Of a stretch of DNA of 64,000 nucleotides, positions 34,132 to 44,200 are shown in pieces (position 1 is the stretch's first letter; the number at the start of each line of letters is the position of its first letter). A program made the translations under genes and the position numbers. The stretch is taken from NCBI RefSeq assembly GCF_900539295.1, contig NZ_UQBH01000001.1, positions 90,509 through 154,508 of the forward strand. The letters are read 5' to 3'. The notes beneath the pieces are model-generated. The model saw only the letters and a list, made by a program, of their open reading frames with translations. It was not told the origin of the DNA and made no database searches. Source of the DNA: an uncultured Megasphaera sp. GTDB lineage: Bacteria > Bacillota > Negativicutes > Veillonellales > Megasphaeraceae.

Positions 34132-34849
34132 AAGGCCGGGAAATTTCTTTTTTCTGGCCGTCATCGGCATAAAAAGTCCCTTCTTTTATCCCTTTGACAG
34201 CTAAGAGGTCGCTGACGACTTCCGCCGCATCCAAGTGGGATGCCGCCATCAGTTCCAGGTCTATTTCTGCAAATGGCTCCTCATCATCACTGCGGTTGCG
34301 GAAGGTCTTGATGTGCAGCTGATGGTCGCGGATAAAATTCGACAATTTCCGGGCTTGGCCGATATTGTTCTTCATGACCACATGCATGACGTATTTTTCC
34401 CTGAGCTGGCCGTCCAGACGGGCATCTAAGCGGACGAAGACGGTCAGGACCAAAAAGATAAGCACCGTCGCAACAATAGCCACGACGAGATAGCCCGCAC
34501 CGACGACGAGGCCGATGGCCGATACAGCCCAGATGCCGGCCGCTGTCGTAAGCCCGCGGACACTGCGGTCCTTCTGATTGGCAAGAATTGTCCCGGCTCC
34601 GATAAAACCGACGCCCGATACGACCTGGGCAGCAATTCGACCGGGATCGGCATTTCGGTATCCAAAGTCAAAATAGTATTCCATGGCAATATTAATCGAT
34701 ATAATCATGCAAAGACAGGAGCCGACGCAGACCAGCGTATGAGTCCGAAGTCCGGCCGACTTGCTTTGGGACTGCCGTTCATAGCCGATAATGGCACCGA
34801 GGACAAGAGATATTATCAATCGAATAATGCTGTCTTCCGTAGAAATCAT
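34130..34849 (-). CDS. MgtC/SapB-family inner membrane protein
   Basis: The 239-residue protein has four to five membrane segments in its first 140 residues with the family motifs LGAIIGYERQ, AGLRTHTLVCVGSCL, SGVGFIGAGTI and VRGLTTAAGIW. A cytoplasmic ACT-like tail follows (about 155-239). MgtC proteins affect magnesium homeostasis and ATP synthase activity; the precise role in this lineage is unknown. Only a weak GAAGTGAAG site precedes the start. The 34850-35027 interval upstream holds no gene. Confidence 0.88.
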   Translation of the reverse strand: MISTEDSIIRLIISLVLGAIIGYERQSQSKSAGLRTHTLVCVGSCLCMIISINIAMEYYFDFGYRNADPGRIAAQVVSGVGFIGAGTILANQKDRSVRGLTTAAGIWAVSAIGLVVGAGYLVVAIVATVLIFLVLTVFVRLDARLDGQLREKYVMHVVMKNNIGQARKLSNFIRDHQLHIKTFRNRSDDEEPFAEIDLELMAASHLDAAEVVSDLLAVKGIKEGTFYADDGQKKEISRP

Positions 34850-35027
34850 AAATACTTCACTTCTTTCAAAACATTTTTATCCGTAAAAAGCATCGTATGT
34901 GGTATGATTAGGCTGTAAAAATTCCCATTTACTCATCTACTTTTACGGATTCGCGGCCCCAAAAAGGTTCCATGTTATGAGCCGCCCCGAATGGTGATCG
35001 GTTTCAGGTTCCGGTGCGTCTCTTGCG

Positions 35028-35249
35028 TTATCGCTTCCTTTTTATCAACTCAGGGAACTGGATGATATTATCCTGCTTTCCTTCTAAGAGGTCTACCAAT
35101 TTTCGCATCTGCTTGCGGACCAATCCTTTCAAGATGACCGTCTCATGTTCACCGGCACCGGCTTCTTCCCTGTCAAAATAGTTCTTTACGAATACCAATA
35201 ACATCATTAAACCTTCGTCAATTTTCCGTTCTTTTTCTTCGTTCGTCAT
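35028..35249 (-). CDS. Small conserved-looking hypothetical protein, 73 residues
   Basis: A 73-residue, highly charged, probably helical cytoplasmic protein (MTNEEKERKIDEGLMMLLVF at the start, IIQFPELIKRKR at the end). GAGGAGATGA lies 7-10 bases before the ATG, a strong ribosome binding site, which supports it being a real gene. I do not recognise a family. Confidence 0.65.
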   Translation of the reverse strand: MTNEEKERKIDEGLMMLLVFVKNYFDREEAGAGEHETVILKGLVRKQMRKLVDLLEGKQDNIIQFPELIKRKR

Positions 35250-35569
35250 CGAATCATCTCCTCTCTGACAGTTTCAGGAAACAGAAAGATTTCTCTGTTC
35301 GGATGGCTGTTAAGAAAATCAATGGGACGCTGCCGAGAACCCGGCGAAAAAATTTATGATGAAATCATAAAAAGCAAGACTCGGTTCTATCCACAGTGTA
35401 CCATATTCGATACCGTCTCGTCAGGGCCATTCCAAATTGATAAGAGCCATTATTTTCAGAATATTTTTTACATCCGTTAAGAAAACGTTATAATATCAAT
35501 ATAGTATATAAAAGCAGTCGGAACAAGCGCTTCGTTTTTCACTGCCCTTAAGAAAGAAGGTCATGAACC
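35250..35569. other. Intergenic region with a palindrome
   Basis: This divergent 320-base interval has no supported gene. It contains the palindrome TTTATGAT-GAA-ATCATAAA (35353-35371) and, near 35490, a GTTATAAT box that may serve the plus-strand membrane protein gene at 35570. Confidence 0.4.
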
Positions 35570-36526
35570 ATGAATCGATTCATTTATTTCGATAACCTGC
35601 GAAGCTTATCGATCATATTGACCCTGGCCGCCTTATTACTGCCGCTGGGAACGGTCTTTTATGAACAGAGCACGGCCATTGCCATTGCCGTCATATTTTT
35701 TATCAGTGCCTATTTCGGCGCATCCAAACTGCGGATACGGACGATTTCCTTTTTCCTGAAAGATCGTTGGCACCGACTGGGCCTGCCGATGATCGTCTTG
35801 GCGCTCTTTGGCATTGAAGAAAAAATAGTGACCGGCACCCTGCCCGCCCTATCGTGGGCCCTGGCCTGGATGCTCATCTTACTAGCCTTGCTGAGCCTGG
35901 TAAAGAAATTGGCTCACGGATTTTTACAGCATCGAAAACTCGCTCCGCCGTCCCTTCCTTTTCTCGCCTTGTTTTTCATATTATTGGCAGCGGCCTTATA
36001 CGGCAGTCAGCGCTTCCTGCCTCAATCGCTGATGATTCCTTACCTCGCTGTCATCCGCCCCGATTGGTTGATTCTGTCCTTGTTTTCCTTCATCTTGGGA
36101 CTTCAAGCCTTTCGCAGTCAATGGTTTACGGCTAAGGGCTACATGCCCGGGAAGGGAAGTTTCATCGCCTTTATCGTCGTCCTCATGGCAGGCAGCCTGA
36201 CGATGAGCGGTACGATTCCGTCCCCTCCCTGGCTGTCCGCCCTCTTAGCAGCGGCCCTTCCTGTGACGGCCATATTGGGACTGACGGCTTTCTTTCATCA
36301 GTATGGCAGCAGCCACCGCCCATGGTCGCACAGCCTTCACCGCCTTGGCTACGCCTTGTTCTTCATCAGTGAACCGATTATCCTCCATACGGCCTGGTTT
36401 CTCCATCCCCTGGCAGCCGCTTCCTGGCTGAAGACGCTTTTGACCGTGCTGATTCTTGTCGTTTACAGTTATCTCCTTTGCCGATATGCATTGCTCCACC
36501 TATCATGCTTTAAAAGCAAGGGGTAA
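35570..36526 (+). CDS. Multi-span membrane protein resembling acyltransferase-3 family, degenerate
   Basis: The 318-residue protein has about nine to ten hydrophobic segments. Its start, MNRFIYFDNLRSLSIILTLAA, and the later LKDRWHRLGLPMI follow the acyltransferase-3 pattern, in which YFDNLR precedes helix 1 and KRW-RLG-P follows helix 2. The conserved His that normally follows helix 1 in this family is not visible, so catalytic acyl transfer is doubtful. AAGAAGG lies about 15 bases upstream of the start. A role in modifying envelope glycans is only a guess. Confidence 0.6.
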   Translation: MNRFIYFDNLRSLSIILTLAALLLPLGTVFYEQSTAIAIAVIFFISAYFGASKLRIRTISFFLKDRWHRLGLPMIVLALFGIEEKIVTGTLPALSWALAWMLILLALLSLVKKLAHGFLQHRKLAPPSLPFLALFFILLAAALYGSQRFLPQSLMIPYLAVIRPDWLILSLFSFILGLQAFRSQWFTAKGYMPGKGSFIAFIVVLMAGSLTMSGTIPSPPWLSALLAAALPVTAILGLTAFFHQYGSSHRPWSHSLHRLGYALFFISEPIILHTAWFLHPLAAASWLKTLLTVLILVVYSYLLCRYALLHLSCFKSKG

Positions 36527-36613
36527 TTCGTATAGCGACTAGCCCGTGCAGGTCATCTATGCTATGATATATCGTAAGTTTATTTTTTTAGTCACCCTAA
36601 GGAGAGTGCCTCA

Positions 36614-37207
36614 TTGGATACACTATTACAACTCATGGAATCGTACGGCTATATCGCGCTTTTTATCGCTATGGTCTTAGAAAATGCTAATATTCCCATT
36701 CCCAGTGAAGTCGTACTGGGCTTTGCCGGTTTTCTTATTTCTCAGCAAATATTCACCTTCTGGACGACCTTCATCGTCGCCTGTCTGGCCGGTCTCGTCG
36801 GATCCGTCCTCAGTTACTGGCTCGGTTCTTACGGCGGCCGTCCCCTTCTGTTAAAGTACGGCAAGTACATCTTCTTTAACGAGCACAAATTTCAGATGGC
36901 AGAAAACATGTTCAACAAGTACGGCGGAGCTGCCGTTCTCATCTGCCGCTGCCTGCCCGGCGTCCGTACCTTCATCTCGTTCCCGGCCGGTGTCGCCCGC
37001 TATCCCTTCTGGAAATTCACAATTTTCACGATCATCGGTACCATCCCCTGGACGCTGCTTCTCGTATGGGCTGGTTCGATTTTGGGAAGTCATTGGCGAG
37101 ACCTCATCCAATACAACCACATCTTCCTCATCGTCATTGCCGTCGTCTGTGTCATCGCAGCCGCCGTCTATATCTGGCATAAGCGCCGTCGGAGAAATGC
37201 AGCATGA
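36614..37207 (+). CDS. DedA-family membrane protein
   Basis: The 197-residue protein starts with TTG behind AAGGAGAG and has the DedA features: MVLENANIPIPSEVVLGFAGF with the acidic residue in the re-entrant segment, the glycine-rich YWLGSYGGR, and the basic RCLPGVRTFISFPAGVA. DedA proteins are linked to lipid (undecaprenyl phosphate) translocation and membrane potential. The next gene, an ArnT-like glycosyltransferase, overlaps by four bases, and both act on undecaprenyl-linked or lipid-linked sugars, which makes a functional link plausible. Confidence 0.92.
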   Translation: MDTLLQLMESYGYIALFIAMVLENANIPIPSEVVLGFAGFLISQQIFTFWTTFIVACLAGLVGSVLSYWLGSYGGRPLLLKYGKYIFFNEHKFQMAENMFNKYGGAAVLICRCLPGVRTFISFPAGVARYPFWKFTIFTIIGTIPWTLLLVWAGSILGSHWRDLIQYNHIFLIVIAVVCVIAAAVYIWHKRRRRNAA

Positions 37208-38763
37208 AACAATGGCTATATGAAAATCGCTACGGCCTTACCGTCGCCTTGGTGGCAGCAATTATCTTGCTGCCATTTTTAGGTGCTGTCCCCCTTACCG
37301 ATCCGGACGAACCGGTATACGGCGAAACGGCCCGAGAAATGCTGGCCGCCGGCGACTGGCTGTCGCCCCGAATTTTTGGCAGCTATTGGTATGATAAACC
37401 GCCTTTCTTTTACTGGCTGGAAATGATTTCCTACAGCATCTTTGGCGTCACGAACTTTGCCTCCCGCCTGCCCAGCGCCCTGGCCGCTATGGCGACGACG
37501 ATGTACGTCTATGCTGCCGGCCGCGACGTATTCAACAAACCCATCGCCGCCTTATCTTCCCTGCTGCTGGTATCAAGCTTCGGCTTCATGTACATCGGCA
37601 AGGCCGCCGTCACCGACATGACCCTCGTCCTGACCTTGACGGTCGCCCTGATGTCCTTCTACCGGAAAAAATACTATACGGCCTATATCTTCTGCGGCCT
37701 GTCCTTGTTGGTCAAGGGCCCGATCGGTTATGCCTTTCCGGCCTTCATCATGCTGATCTATATCGCCTGCACCCGCCAATGGCCGCTGCTAAAAGAAATG
37801 AAGATTCCCCAGGGGATTCTCTTGGCCTTTGCCGTCGGCCTTCCCTGGTACGTCCTCATGTATAAAGTCCACGGTGAAGTCTTCCTGGACACCTTCATCG
37901 GCTATCACAACTTCACTCGCTTTGCCGCTCCGGAACACCCGGGCCAGAACAGCCTCTTCTTCTTCATTCCCGTCTTATTGGCCGCTATGATGCCTTGGAC
38001 GATCTATCTCGCCCCGGCCATGCGGCGGCTGTTCAAAAAGCGCGATCCTTTCCGCGATCCGCTCCACTTCTGTCTCATATGGGCCGGGTTCATCTTCATC
38101 TTTTTCTCCCTTTCGAAGACACAGCTCGTCACCTATATCGCCCCCATGTTTCCGCCGACGGCGTATCTCATCGGCTGGTACTGGTACCGCGGTTACATCG
38201 AGCGGTCTTTTCCCCGCTCGCTCCTGGCCGCCTCGTATCTGCTGGGAATCCTGCTCTTAGCCTGTAATGCCATCCCCCTGAGCGCCGGTGCAGAGTTCTT
38301 CCGCCCGACTATCGCCTGGGTATCGGGTGGTCTTGCTGCCGCCCTCTTCCTGCCGACCTACTTTTTATGGCACCGCCGCTATCAGGCGGCCTTTATCGCA
38401 GCCGCCGTCACGATGGTACTCTTTTCCTGGGCTCTTTTCGGCGCCGTCATCCCGGGACTTAAGAGCCATATCACCTCCTATGATACGGCCCAAATCCTGC
38501 CCGATGTCTACGACGGCCATTCCCGACTGTACGTCGAAAAATTTCTCCGCCCGGGCATTACCTACTACAGCGGAATGTACGGCGAAGAATGGGATCCCGT
38601 AAAAAACCCGGAACTGGAAACCCTGCTAACGCAGGACGATAAGATTTTCCTCATCATGTCCAAGGCGACCTTCCATAAGCTGGCCCATTCGAAGCCTTTA
38701 ATCGACCGCTTCGGCATTGCCGGCGAAACGCCGTCACAAGTCATCCTCATCAATCACCCATAG
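37204..38763 (+). CDS. ArnT-like (PMT superfamily) membrane glycosyltransferase
   Basis: The 519-residue integral membrane protein has about 12 segments and the first-loop catalytic motif TDPDEPVYGETAREM, as in ArnT and related GT-C enzymes that move sugars from a polyprenyl phosphate carrier to lipid A or other acceptors. WYDKPPFFYWL in the same loop is also characteristic. It overlaps dedA (ATGA) and is followed 9 bases later by a second family member. The acceptor is not known; Negativicutes have an outer membrane with lipopolysaccharide, so lipid A modification is plausible. Confidence 0.88.
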   Translation: MKQWLYENRYGLTVALVAAIILLPFLGAVPLTDPDEPVYGETAREMLAAGDWLSPRIFGSYWYDKPPFFYWLEMISYSIFGVTNFASRLPSALAAMATTMYVYAAGRDVFNKPIAALSSLLLVSSFGFMYIGKAAVTDMTLVLTLTVALMSFYRKKYYTAYIFCGLSLLVKGPIGYAFPAFIMLIYIACTRQWPLLKEMKIPQGILLAFAVGLPWYVLMYKVHGEVFLDTFIGYHNFTRFAAPEHPGQNSLFFFIPVLLAAMMPWTIYLAPAMRRLFKKRDPFRDPLHFCLIWAGFIFIFFSLSKTQLVTYIAPMFPPTAYLIGWYWYRGYIERSFPRSLLAASYLLGILLLACNAIPLSAGAEFFRPTIAWVSGGLAAALFLPTYFLWHRRYQAAFIAAAVTMVLFSWALFGAVIPGLKSHITSYDTAQILPDVYDGHSRLYVEKFLRPGITYYSGMYGEEWDPVKNPELETLLTQDDKIFLIMSKATFHKLAHSKPLIDRFGIAGETPSQVILINHP

Positions 38764-38772
38764 GAGGTACGT

Positions 38773-40383
38773 ATGAAACAGTCATCCCTGCTTACTCTCA
38801 TCTTTGCAGCAACTTTTCTGTTTCTGGCAGCCGGCATTTCGGCCTTGGCCGTTACCGACCCTGTCGAGTCCAATTACGCCTTGACGGCCCTTGAAATGGT
38901 TCATAGCGGCGACTGGATTTCACCTCAGATTTACGGTATCTATTGGTACGATAAACCGATCTTTCTCTATTGGCTCCTGAGCCTGTCCTACAGCATTTTC
39001 GGTGCTGCGGACTTTGCCTCCCGCCTGCCGACGGTCCTCTTCGGGGCTGCGTCGTGCACCCTAGCCGCCTGGTTCGCCCTGCGTCAGACCGGACGAACGG
39101 CAACGGCCCTTCTCTTTTCGGCCATGACGGCGACGTCCCTGGCCGTCTGGCTCATCAGCCGGTCAGTCATCACCGATCAGCCTTTATTTTTCTTTAGCGG
39201 CGCAACTTTATTCTTTGCTTATATCGGCCTGACAGAAGCAAAAAAAAGTTACATCATCGCAGCCTACGTCATGGCTGCCGGAGCGGTTCTCACCAAAGGG
39301 CCTGTCGGCATCGTCCTGCCCGGCCTGTTTTTACTTGTCTTTGCCCTCATCCAAAAGAATAGGGACTACGCCAAAAGGCTCTTCCCTCCGGTCGGCATCA
39401 TTCTCTTCCTACTCCTCGTCTTCAGTTGGTACGGCCCCATGTACAGCATCCACGGCCAGGCTTTCATCGACGGTCTCCTCGGTTTTAACAACGTCGTAAG
39501 AGCCACCGTATCAGAGCACCCGCAAGACAACGTCTGGTACTACTATCTGGTCCTCGTCCCGGCCAGTCTTCTGCCATGGACCGGTCCCTCGCTGTACGGC
39601 TTATGGAAACGCCGCCGTCACGATGATGTCTATGTCTTCATGGCCGTGTGGGCCATTGGAACGGTTTTATTCTACAGCCTCATGGCCACCAAGTATCCGA
39701 CCTATACCTATATTGCCAATTGGCCCTTACTCTATTTCGGTGCCTTAGAAATCCAGTCTTGGAATGACAATGACAGCCACCGGCCTTGGCTCATCGCCCT
39801 CATTCCGGCCATCTTGTACAGCCTGCTCTTTGCTTCCTTGAACTTCTTTACCGACAAGGCGCCCTTTGCCGTCGACGGACTCATGATGCTGACCGTATTC
39901 ATCGCCGTCATGATCATCCTGACCCTCCTTGCCTGGTGGCAAAAGGCCTATATCGCCCTGCCGATCCTCATTACGGCGACGACGGTCGTCACCTATCTCA
40001 TGGTGACCATCCAGGTATTGACGCCTTTTTATCAGTATCGTTCCGCCCAAAGCCTGCTTGCCATGGAAGCAACTGGCCAAGTCTACTTCTTTGAAGACTA
40101 TCGGACCTCCTACCCCTATTACACCGGAAAAACAGCTATTTGGACAGCACCGGAAGTATACGACGAAAACACCAAGCTAAAGCGAGACGCCGTCTGGTCT
40201 AAAAAACATCTCTATCCGACCGAAGAAGAAGGATCGGTCCTCAACCGCTTGGAAAGCCGTCAGCCCCTGACCCTGGTCGTTCCCAAGAGCCGCTATCAGG
40301 ACTACCTGGCATCGAATTTCTTCCCCCTGACCCGCGAAACCGCTCAAATCGGCTCGTACTATATCTTTACGACGGCGCCATAG
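38773..40383 (+). CDS. Second ArnT-like membrane glycosyltransferase
   Basis: The 536-residue paralogue of the preceding gene shares GDWISPQIYGIYWYDKP and FASRLP, but its first loop reads TDPVESNYALTALEM, keeping the Glu and replacing the second Asp by Val. The upstream copy has the full DPDEP form. The difference may reflect another sugar donor or acceptor rather than loss of activity, since the Glu is retained. AGGAGG lies upstream, 9 bases separate it from the first copy, and a uracil-DNA glycosylase family gene follows after 15 bases. Confidence 0.85.
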   Translation: MKQSSLLTLIFAATFLFLAAGISALAVTDPVESNYALTALEMVHSGDWISPQIYGIYWYDKPIFLYWLLSLSYSIFGAADFASRLPTVLFGAASCTLAAWFALRQTGRTATALLFSAMTATSLAVWLISRSVITDQPLFFFSGATLFFAYIGLTEAKKSYIIAAYVMAAGAVLTKGPVGIVLPGLFLLVFALIQKNRDYAKRLFPPVGIILFLLLVFSWYGPMYSIHGQAFIDGLLGFNNVVRATVSEHPQDNVWYYYLVLVPASLLPWTGPSLYGLWKRRRHDDVYVFMAVWAIGTVLFYSLMATKYPTYTYIANWPLLYFGALEIQSWNDNDSHRPWLIALIPAILYSLLFASLNFFTDKAPFAVDGLMMLTVFIAVMIILTLLAWWQKAYIALPILITATTVVTYLMVTIQVLTPFYQYRSAQSLLAMEATGQVYFFEDYRTSYPYYTGKTAIWTAPEVYDENTKLKRDAVWSKKHLYPTEEEGSVLNRLESRQPLTLVVPKSRYQDYLASNFFPLTRETAQIGSYYIFTTAP

Positions 40384-40398
40384 CCGAAAAGGAGTATC

Positions 40399-41079
40399 AT
40401 GAAAAATCTTATTCAGACACTTTGCGATTACCATGAACCGGATGTCTTCAATCCCTGGGCAGACTACGACGCACAGTGCGATATAGGCCCCGAAGCTCCG
40501 GCCATCCGCTGCCGTCAGCTCGAGGACTACCTGAACCCCCGTCTGAACCGCGCCCGTATCGTCCTCATCGCTGAGGCAGCAGGCTACCAAGGCTGCCGCT
40601 TTACGGGAATCCCCATCACCTGCGAACGGATGCTCCTCGATGAGCATAAACAGATTTCCTCATCCATCATTCTCGGCCGCCGGGGAGAACGGACGAGCCG
40701 TCCTGACTGCCCCTTCATGACCAGTCGTCCCCAGCAGGAAAAGGGCATGAATGAACCGACTGACACCTATGTCTGGGGAGCGGTCGTCGACAACGGTCTC
40801 GATCCCCAAGACGTCCTGCTGTGGAATATCTTCCCTTTCCATCCCCATAAAAAATCGCCCTTCTCCAACCGCACGCCGAGCGACAGCGAACTGGCAGCAG
40901 GCCTTTCTTATGCCAAAACCCTGCTTAATCTCTGCCGTCCGGACATCCGCGTCGCTGCCATTGGCCGAAAGTCGGCAGAAACTTTGGAAGCCGCCGGAAT
41001 TCCCGCTCAGACCATGCGCCATCCGGCCAACGGCGGAGCCTCCCTCTTCAGAGAACAGTTTTCACGTTTTTCTCTTTGA
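40399..41079 (+). CDS. Uracil-DNA glycosylase superfamily protein
   Basis: The 226-residue protein fits the uracil-DNA glycosylase fold: an RIVLIAEAAGYQGCRFTGIPIT segment in place of the classical water-activating loop, a central VLLWNIFPFHPHK strand-loop, and the C-terminal MRHPANGG, which corresponds to the HPSP-type DNA-intercalation loop. Substrate and activity are unproven, because the catalytic loop lacks the GQDPYH form. It follows the glycosyltransferase genes with AAGGAG. Confidence 0.72.
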   Translation: MKNLIQTLCDYHEPDVFNPWADYDAQCDIGPEAPAIRCRQLEDYLNPRLNRARIVLIAEAAGYQGCRFTGIPITCERMLLDEHKQISSSIILGRRGERTSRPDCPFMTSRPQQEKGMNEPTDTYVWGAVVDNGLDPQDVLLWNIFPFHPHKKSPFSNRTPSDSELAAGLSYAKTLLNLCRPDIRVAAIGRKSAETLEAAGIPAQTMRHPANGGASLFREQFSRFSL

Positions 41080-41157
41080 TATCCTTTAAAAATAACGATA
41101 AATTCGATTTTTACATTAAAATTATCAGTATTTTTGTTCATTTATTCAAAAAAGTCA

Positions 41158-41186
41158 TTGCATCGCCCCTATAAATGGTCTATAAT
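41158..41186 (+). promoter_or_regulatory. Promoter of gltB
   Basis: TTGCAT (41158-41163), a 17-base spacer and TATAAT (41181-41186) give a good promoter with a start near 41193, leaving a 73-base leader before gltB. Confidence 0.75.
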
Positions 41187-41207
41187 CATAAGTGCACCAC
41201 AGTATCC

Positions 41208-41242
41208 ACGAGCCCTCTCTCATACAGTGACGGCTCGTTTTT
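41208..41242 (+). terminator. Terminator-like hairpin in the gltB leader
   Basis: ACGAGCC and GGCTCGT pair around a 17-base loop and are followed by TTTTT. It lies between the gltB promoter and ribosome binding site, where it could work as an attenuator. No leader peptide or known riboswitch was seen in the short leader. Confidence 0.5.
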
Positions 41243-41265
41243 ATATACGCAAAGGGGGACTTTCT

Positions 41266-44200
41266 ATGAATAAAAAAATGCGCGATCTGCCGGCACCGCA
41301 AGGCCTGTATGATCCGTCATACGAACACGATGCCTGCGGCATCGGCATCGTGGCCAATATAAAAGGGATAAAATCATACAGCATTATCGACGACGCCCTT
41401 ACGATTTTAGAAAACCTCCGCCATCGCGGCGCCGAAGGGGCCGATGCCAACAGCGGTGACGGCGCCGGCATCTTAGTCCAGATTCCGCACCAATTCTTCT
41501 GCCGTGAATGCGACGTCCTCGGCTTTTCGCTGCCCGACGAGGGCGACTATGGCGTGGGCATGATTTTTGCACATCGTTATAAAACATTTCGTAAGGAACA
41601 AATGAATGCCTTTGAAGACATCGTCCGTGCCGAAGGCCTTTCCATCCTCGGCTGGCGCGACGTTCCTGTCGACGAAAGCCTGATCGGCAATATCGCAAAA
41701 AAAACGTGCCCCCATTTTCTGCAGGTCTTTATCCGCAAAGACCCGGCCATGAAGACCCAAATGGATTTCGAACGGAAACTGTACGTCATCCGAAAATTAG
41801 CCGAAAAAGCCATCGTTCCCAAAAGCCGAGACCAGGGAACTGATTTTTATATCGCCAGCCTGTCGTCAAAGACCATCGTCTATAAGGGCATGCTGACGTC
41901 AGTCCAGCTGCGCCACTTCTTCCTCGATTTATCGGACCTGGACTTCATCACCTCCATGGCCCTCATCCACTCCCGCTTCAGCACCAATACCTTCCCCAGC
42001 TGGGCTCGGGCCCATCCGAACCGCTACATCGTTCACAACGGGGAAATCAATACCATTCAGGGCAACATCAACTGGCTCAATGCCCGGGAAGGCAAGTCAA
42101 AATCTACCTTCTTCCCGGATATGGAAAAAGTCTTCCCCGTCGTCGACGACACGGGCAGTGATTCTTCCATGTTCGACAACTGCTTGGAATACCTCTACAT
42201 GACCGGCCATTCTCTGCCTCACGCCATGATGATGATGATTCCGGAACCTTGGGAACGGGATCCTTTGATGAGTCCCGAAAAACGCGACTTCTACCGCTAC
42301 CACAACTTCATGCTCGAACCTTGGGACGGACCGGCGGCCATCGGCTTCTGCGACGGCACGGTCATCGGCGGCATGCTCGACCGGAACGGCCTGCGGCCGG
42401 GCCGCTATTACGTCACCCGCGACGACCGGGTCATCGTCAGTTCCGAAGTCGGCGTCGTCACCGTCCCGCCGGAAGACATTCTCTACAAAGGCCGCCTCGA
42501 ACCGGGGAAGATGCTCCTCGTCGACACGAAGAAACAGCGCATCATCGGCGACGATGAAATAAAGCACGAAATCGCATCCGAACATCCTTATGCCGAATGG
42601 TATAAAGAACACATCACCAGCCTCGACGACCTCATGGCCAGCCAACCCTTGCCTCACAGCGAAGCCATCATCCCCTATGACTTAAAGGAACAGGAAAAGG
42701 TCTTCGGCTATACCCAGGAAGACATGGACAAGGTCGTCCTGCCCATGGCCCGTGACGGCCGCCACGCCATCGATTCCATGGGCGTCGACGTCCCCCTGGC
42801 CGTCCTCAATGACAGACCGCAGCTCTTATACGATTACTTCAAAGAAAATTTTGCCCAAGTCACCAATCCGGCTATCGACGGCGTCCGCGAAAAGACGGTC
42901 ATGTCTTCTTCAATCATGGTCGGCAACGTAGCCAATATCATGGATCCCAATGAAGCCTCGACGGCAGCGTTGTACTTAAAGACGCCCATCCTGACCAATG
43001 AACAGATGGCAGTCATCAAATCGCTCATGACGCCCAAGCTCCACACGGCAACCTTATCCATGCTCTATCCCGTAAACAACGGCGCCGAAGGGATGGAAAC
43101 CGCCATCGAATCCCTCTGTATCGACGCCTTAAAGGCCATCAAGAACGGAGCCAACATTCTGGTCTTATCGGACCGAGGCATTAATTCCCGCATGGCCGCT
43201 ATTCCGGCACTCTTGGCCTCGGCAGCCCTGCACCACTACCTCATCGACAAGGCTGTTCGTTCCGACGTCGGTCTGGTCCTGGAATCGGGAGAACCGAGAG
43301 AAGTCCATCACTTCTGCACCCTCATCGGCTACGGCATTACGGCCATCAATCCTTATATCGCCTTAGAATCGATTAAAGAACTGATAGCCGGTAAAAAATT
43401 GCCCCATCTCGATTATGAACAAGCCCGGCAGAATTATATCGACGCTGCCGTAAAAGGCATCTTAGCCGTCATGTCCAAAATGGGGATTTCGACCATCCAC
43501 AGCTACCACGGCGCCCAGATTTTCGAAGCCGTCGGCATCAGCCGTGACCTCATCGACAAGTATTTCTGCAACACTCCGTCTCCCATCGAAGGCCTGGGAA
43601 TTGCCGAAATCGCAGCCGAAAACGCCTTGCGCCATAAAGAAGCCTACCACTCGGGAGACGCCTTGGACCGCGGCGATTTCTACCAATACCATAAGGGCGG
43701 CCAGCCCCATATCATCGATCCGGAAACGGTACAGCTGCTGCAGAAAGCCGTCCAGACCAATGACTATGCAGCGTATAAAAAGTACGCCGCTCACGTCAAC
43801 AGAGAAACCATTTTCCGCCTGCGTGACCTCCTGGAATTTGAATATCCTGCCGGCTGCAGCATTCCTATTGAAGAAGTCGAATCGGCCGATTCCATCGTCA
43901 AGCGCTTCCGCACCGGCGCCATGAGTTACGGCGCCCTCAGCAAAGAAGCCCACGAATGCATCGCAACGGCCATGAACCGTCTGGGCAGCATGAGCAATAC
44001 CGGCGAAGGCGGCGAAGATGCAGCCCGCTTCCATACGGAAAAGAACGACGGCATCAAGCAGGTCGCATCGGCCCGTTTCGGTGTCACCAGCGACTACCTC
44101 ATCCACGCCGACGAACTGCAGATCAAATGCTCCCAAGGGGCAAAACCGGGAGAAGGCGGCCATCTGCCGGGCAATAAAGTCTATCCCGACATCGCCAAAA

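Noticed and set aside
41134..41265. 44-residue N-terminal extension of GltB
   Set aside because: It would span the promoter and leader hairpin and move the catalytic Cys too far from the N-terminus; the site before 41266 fits better.
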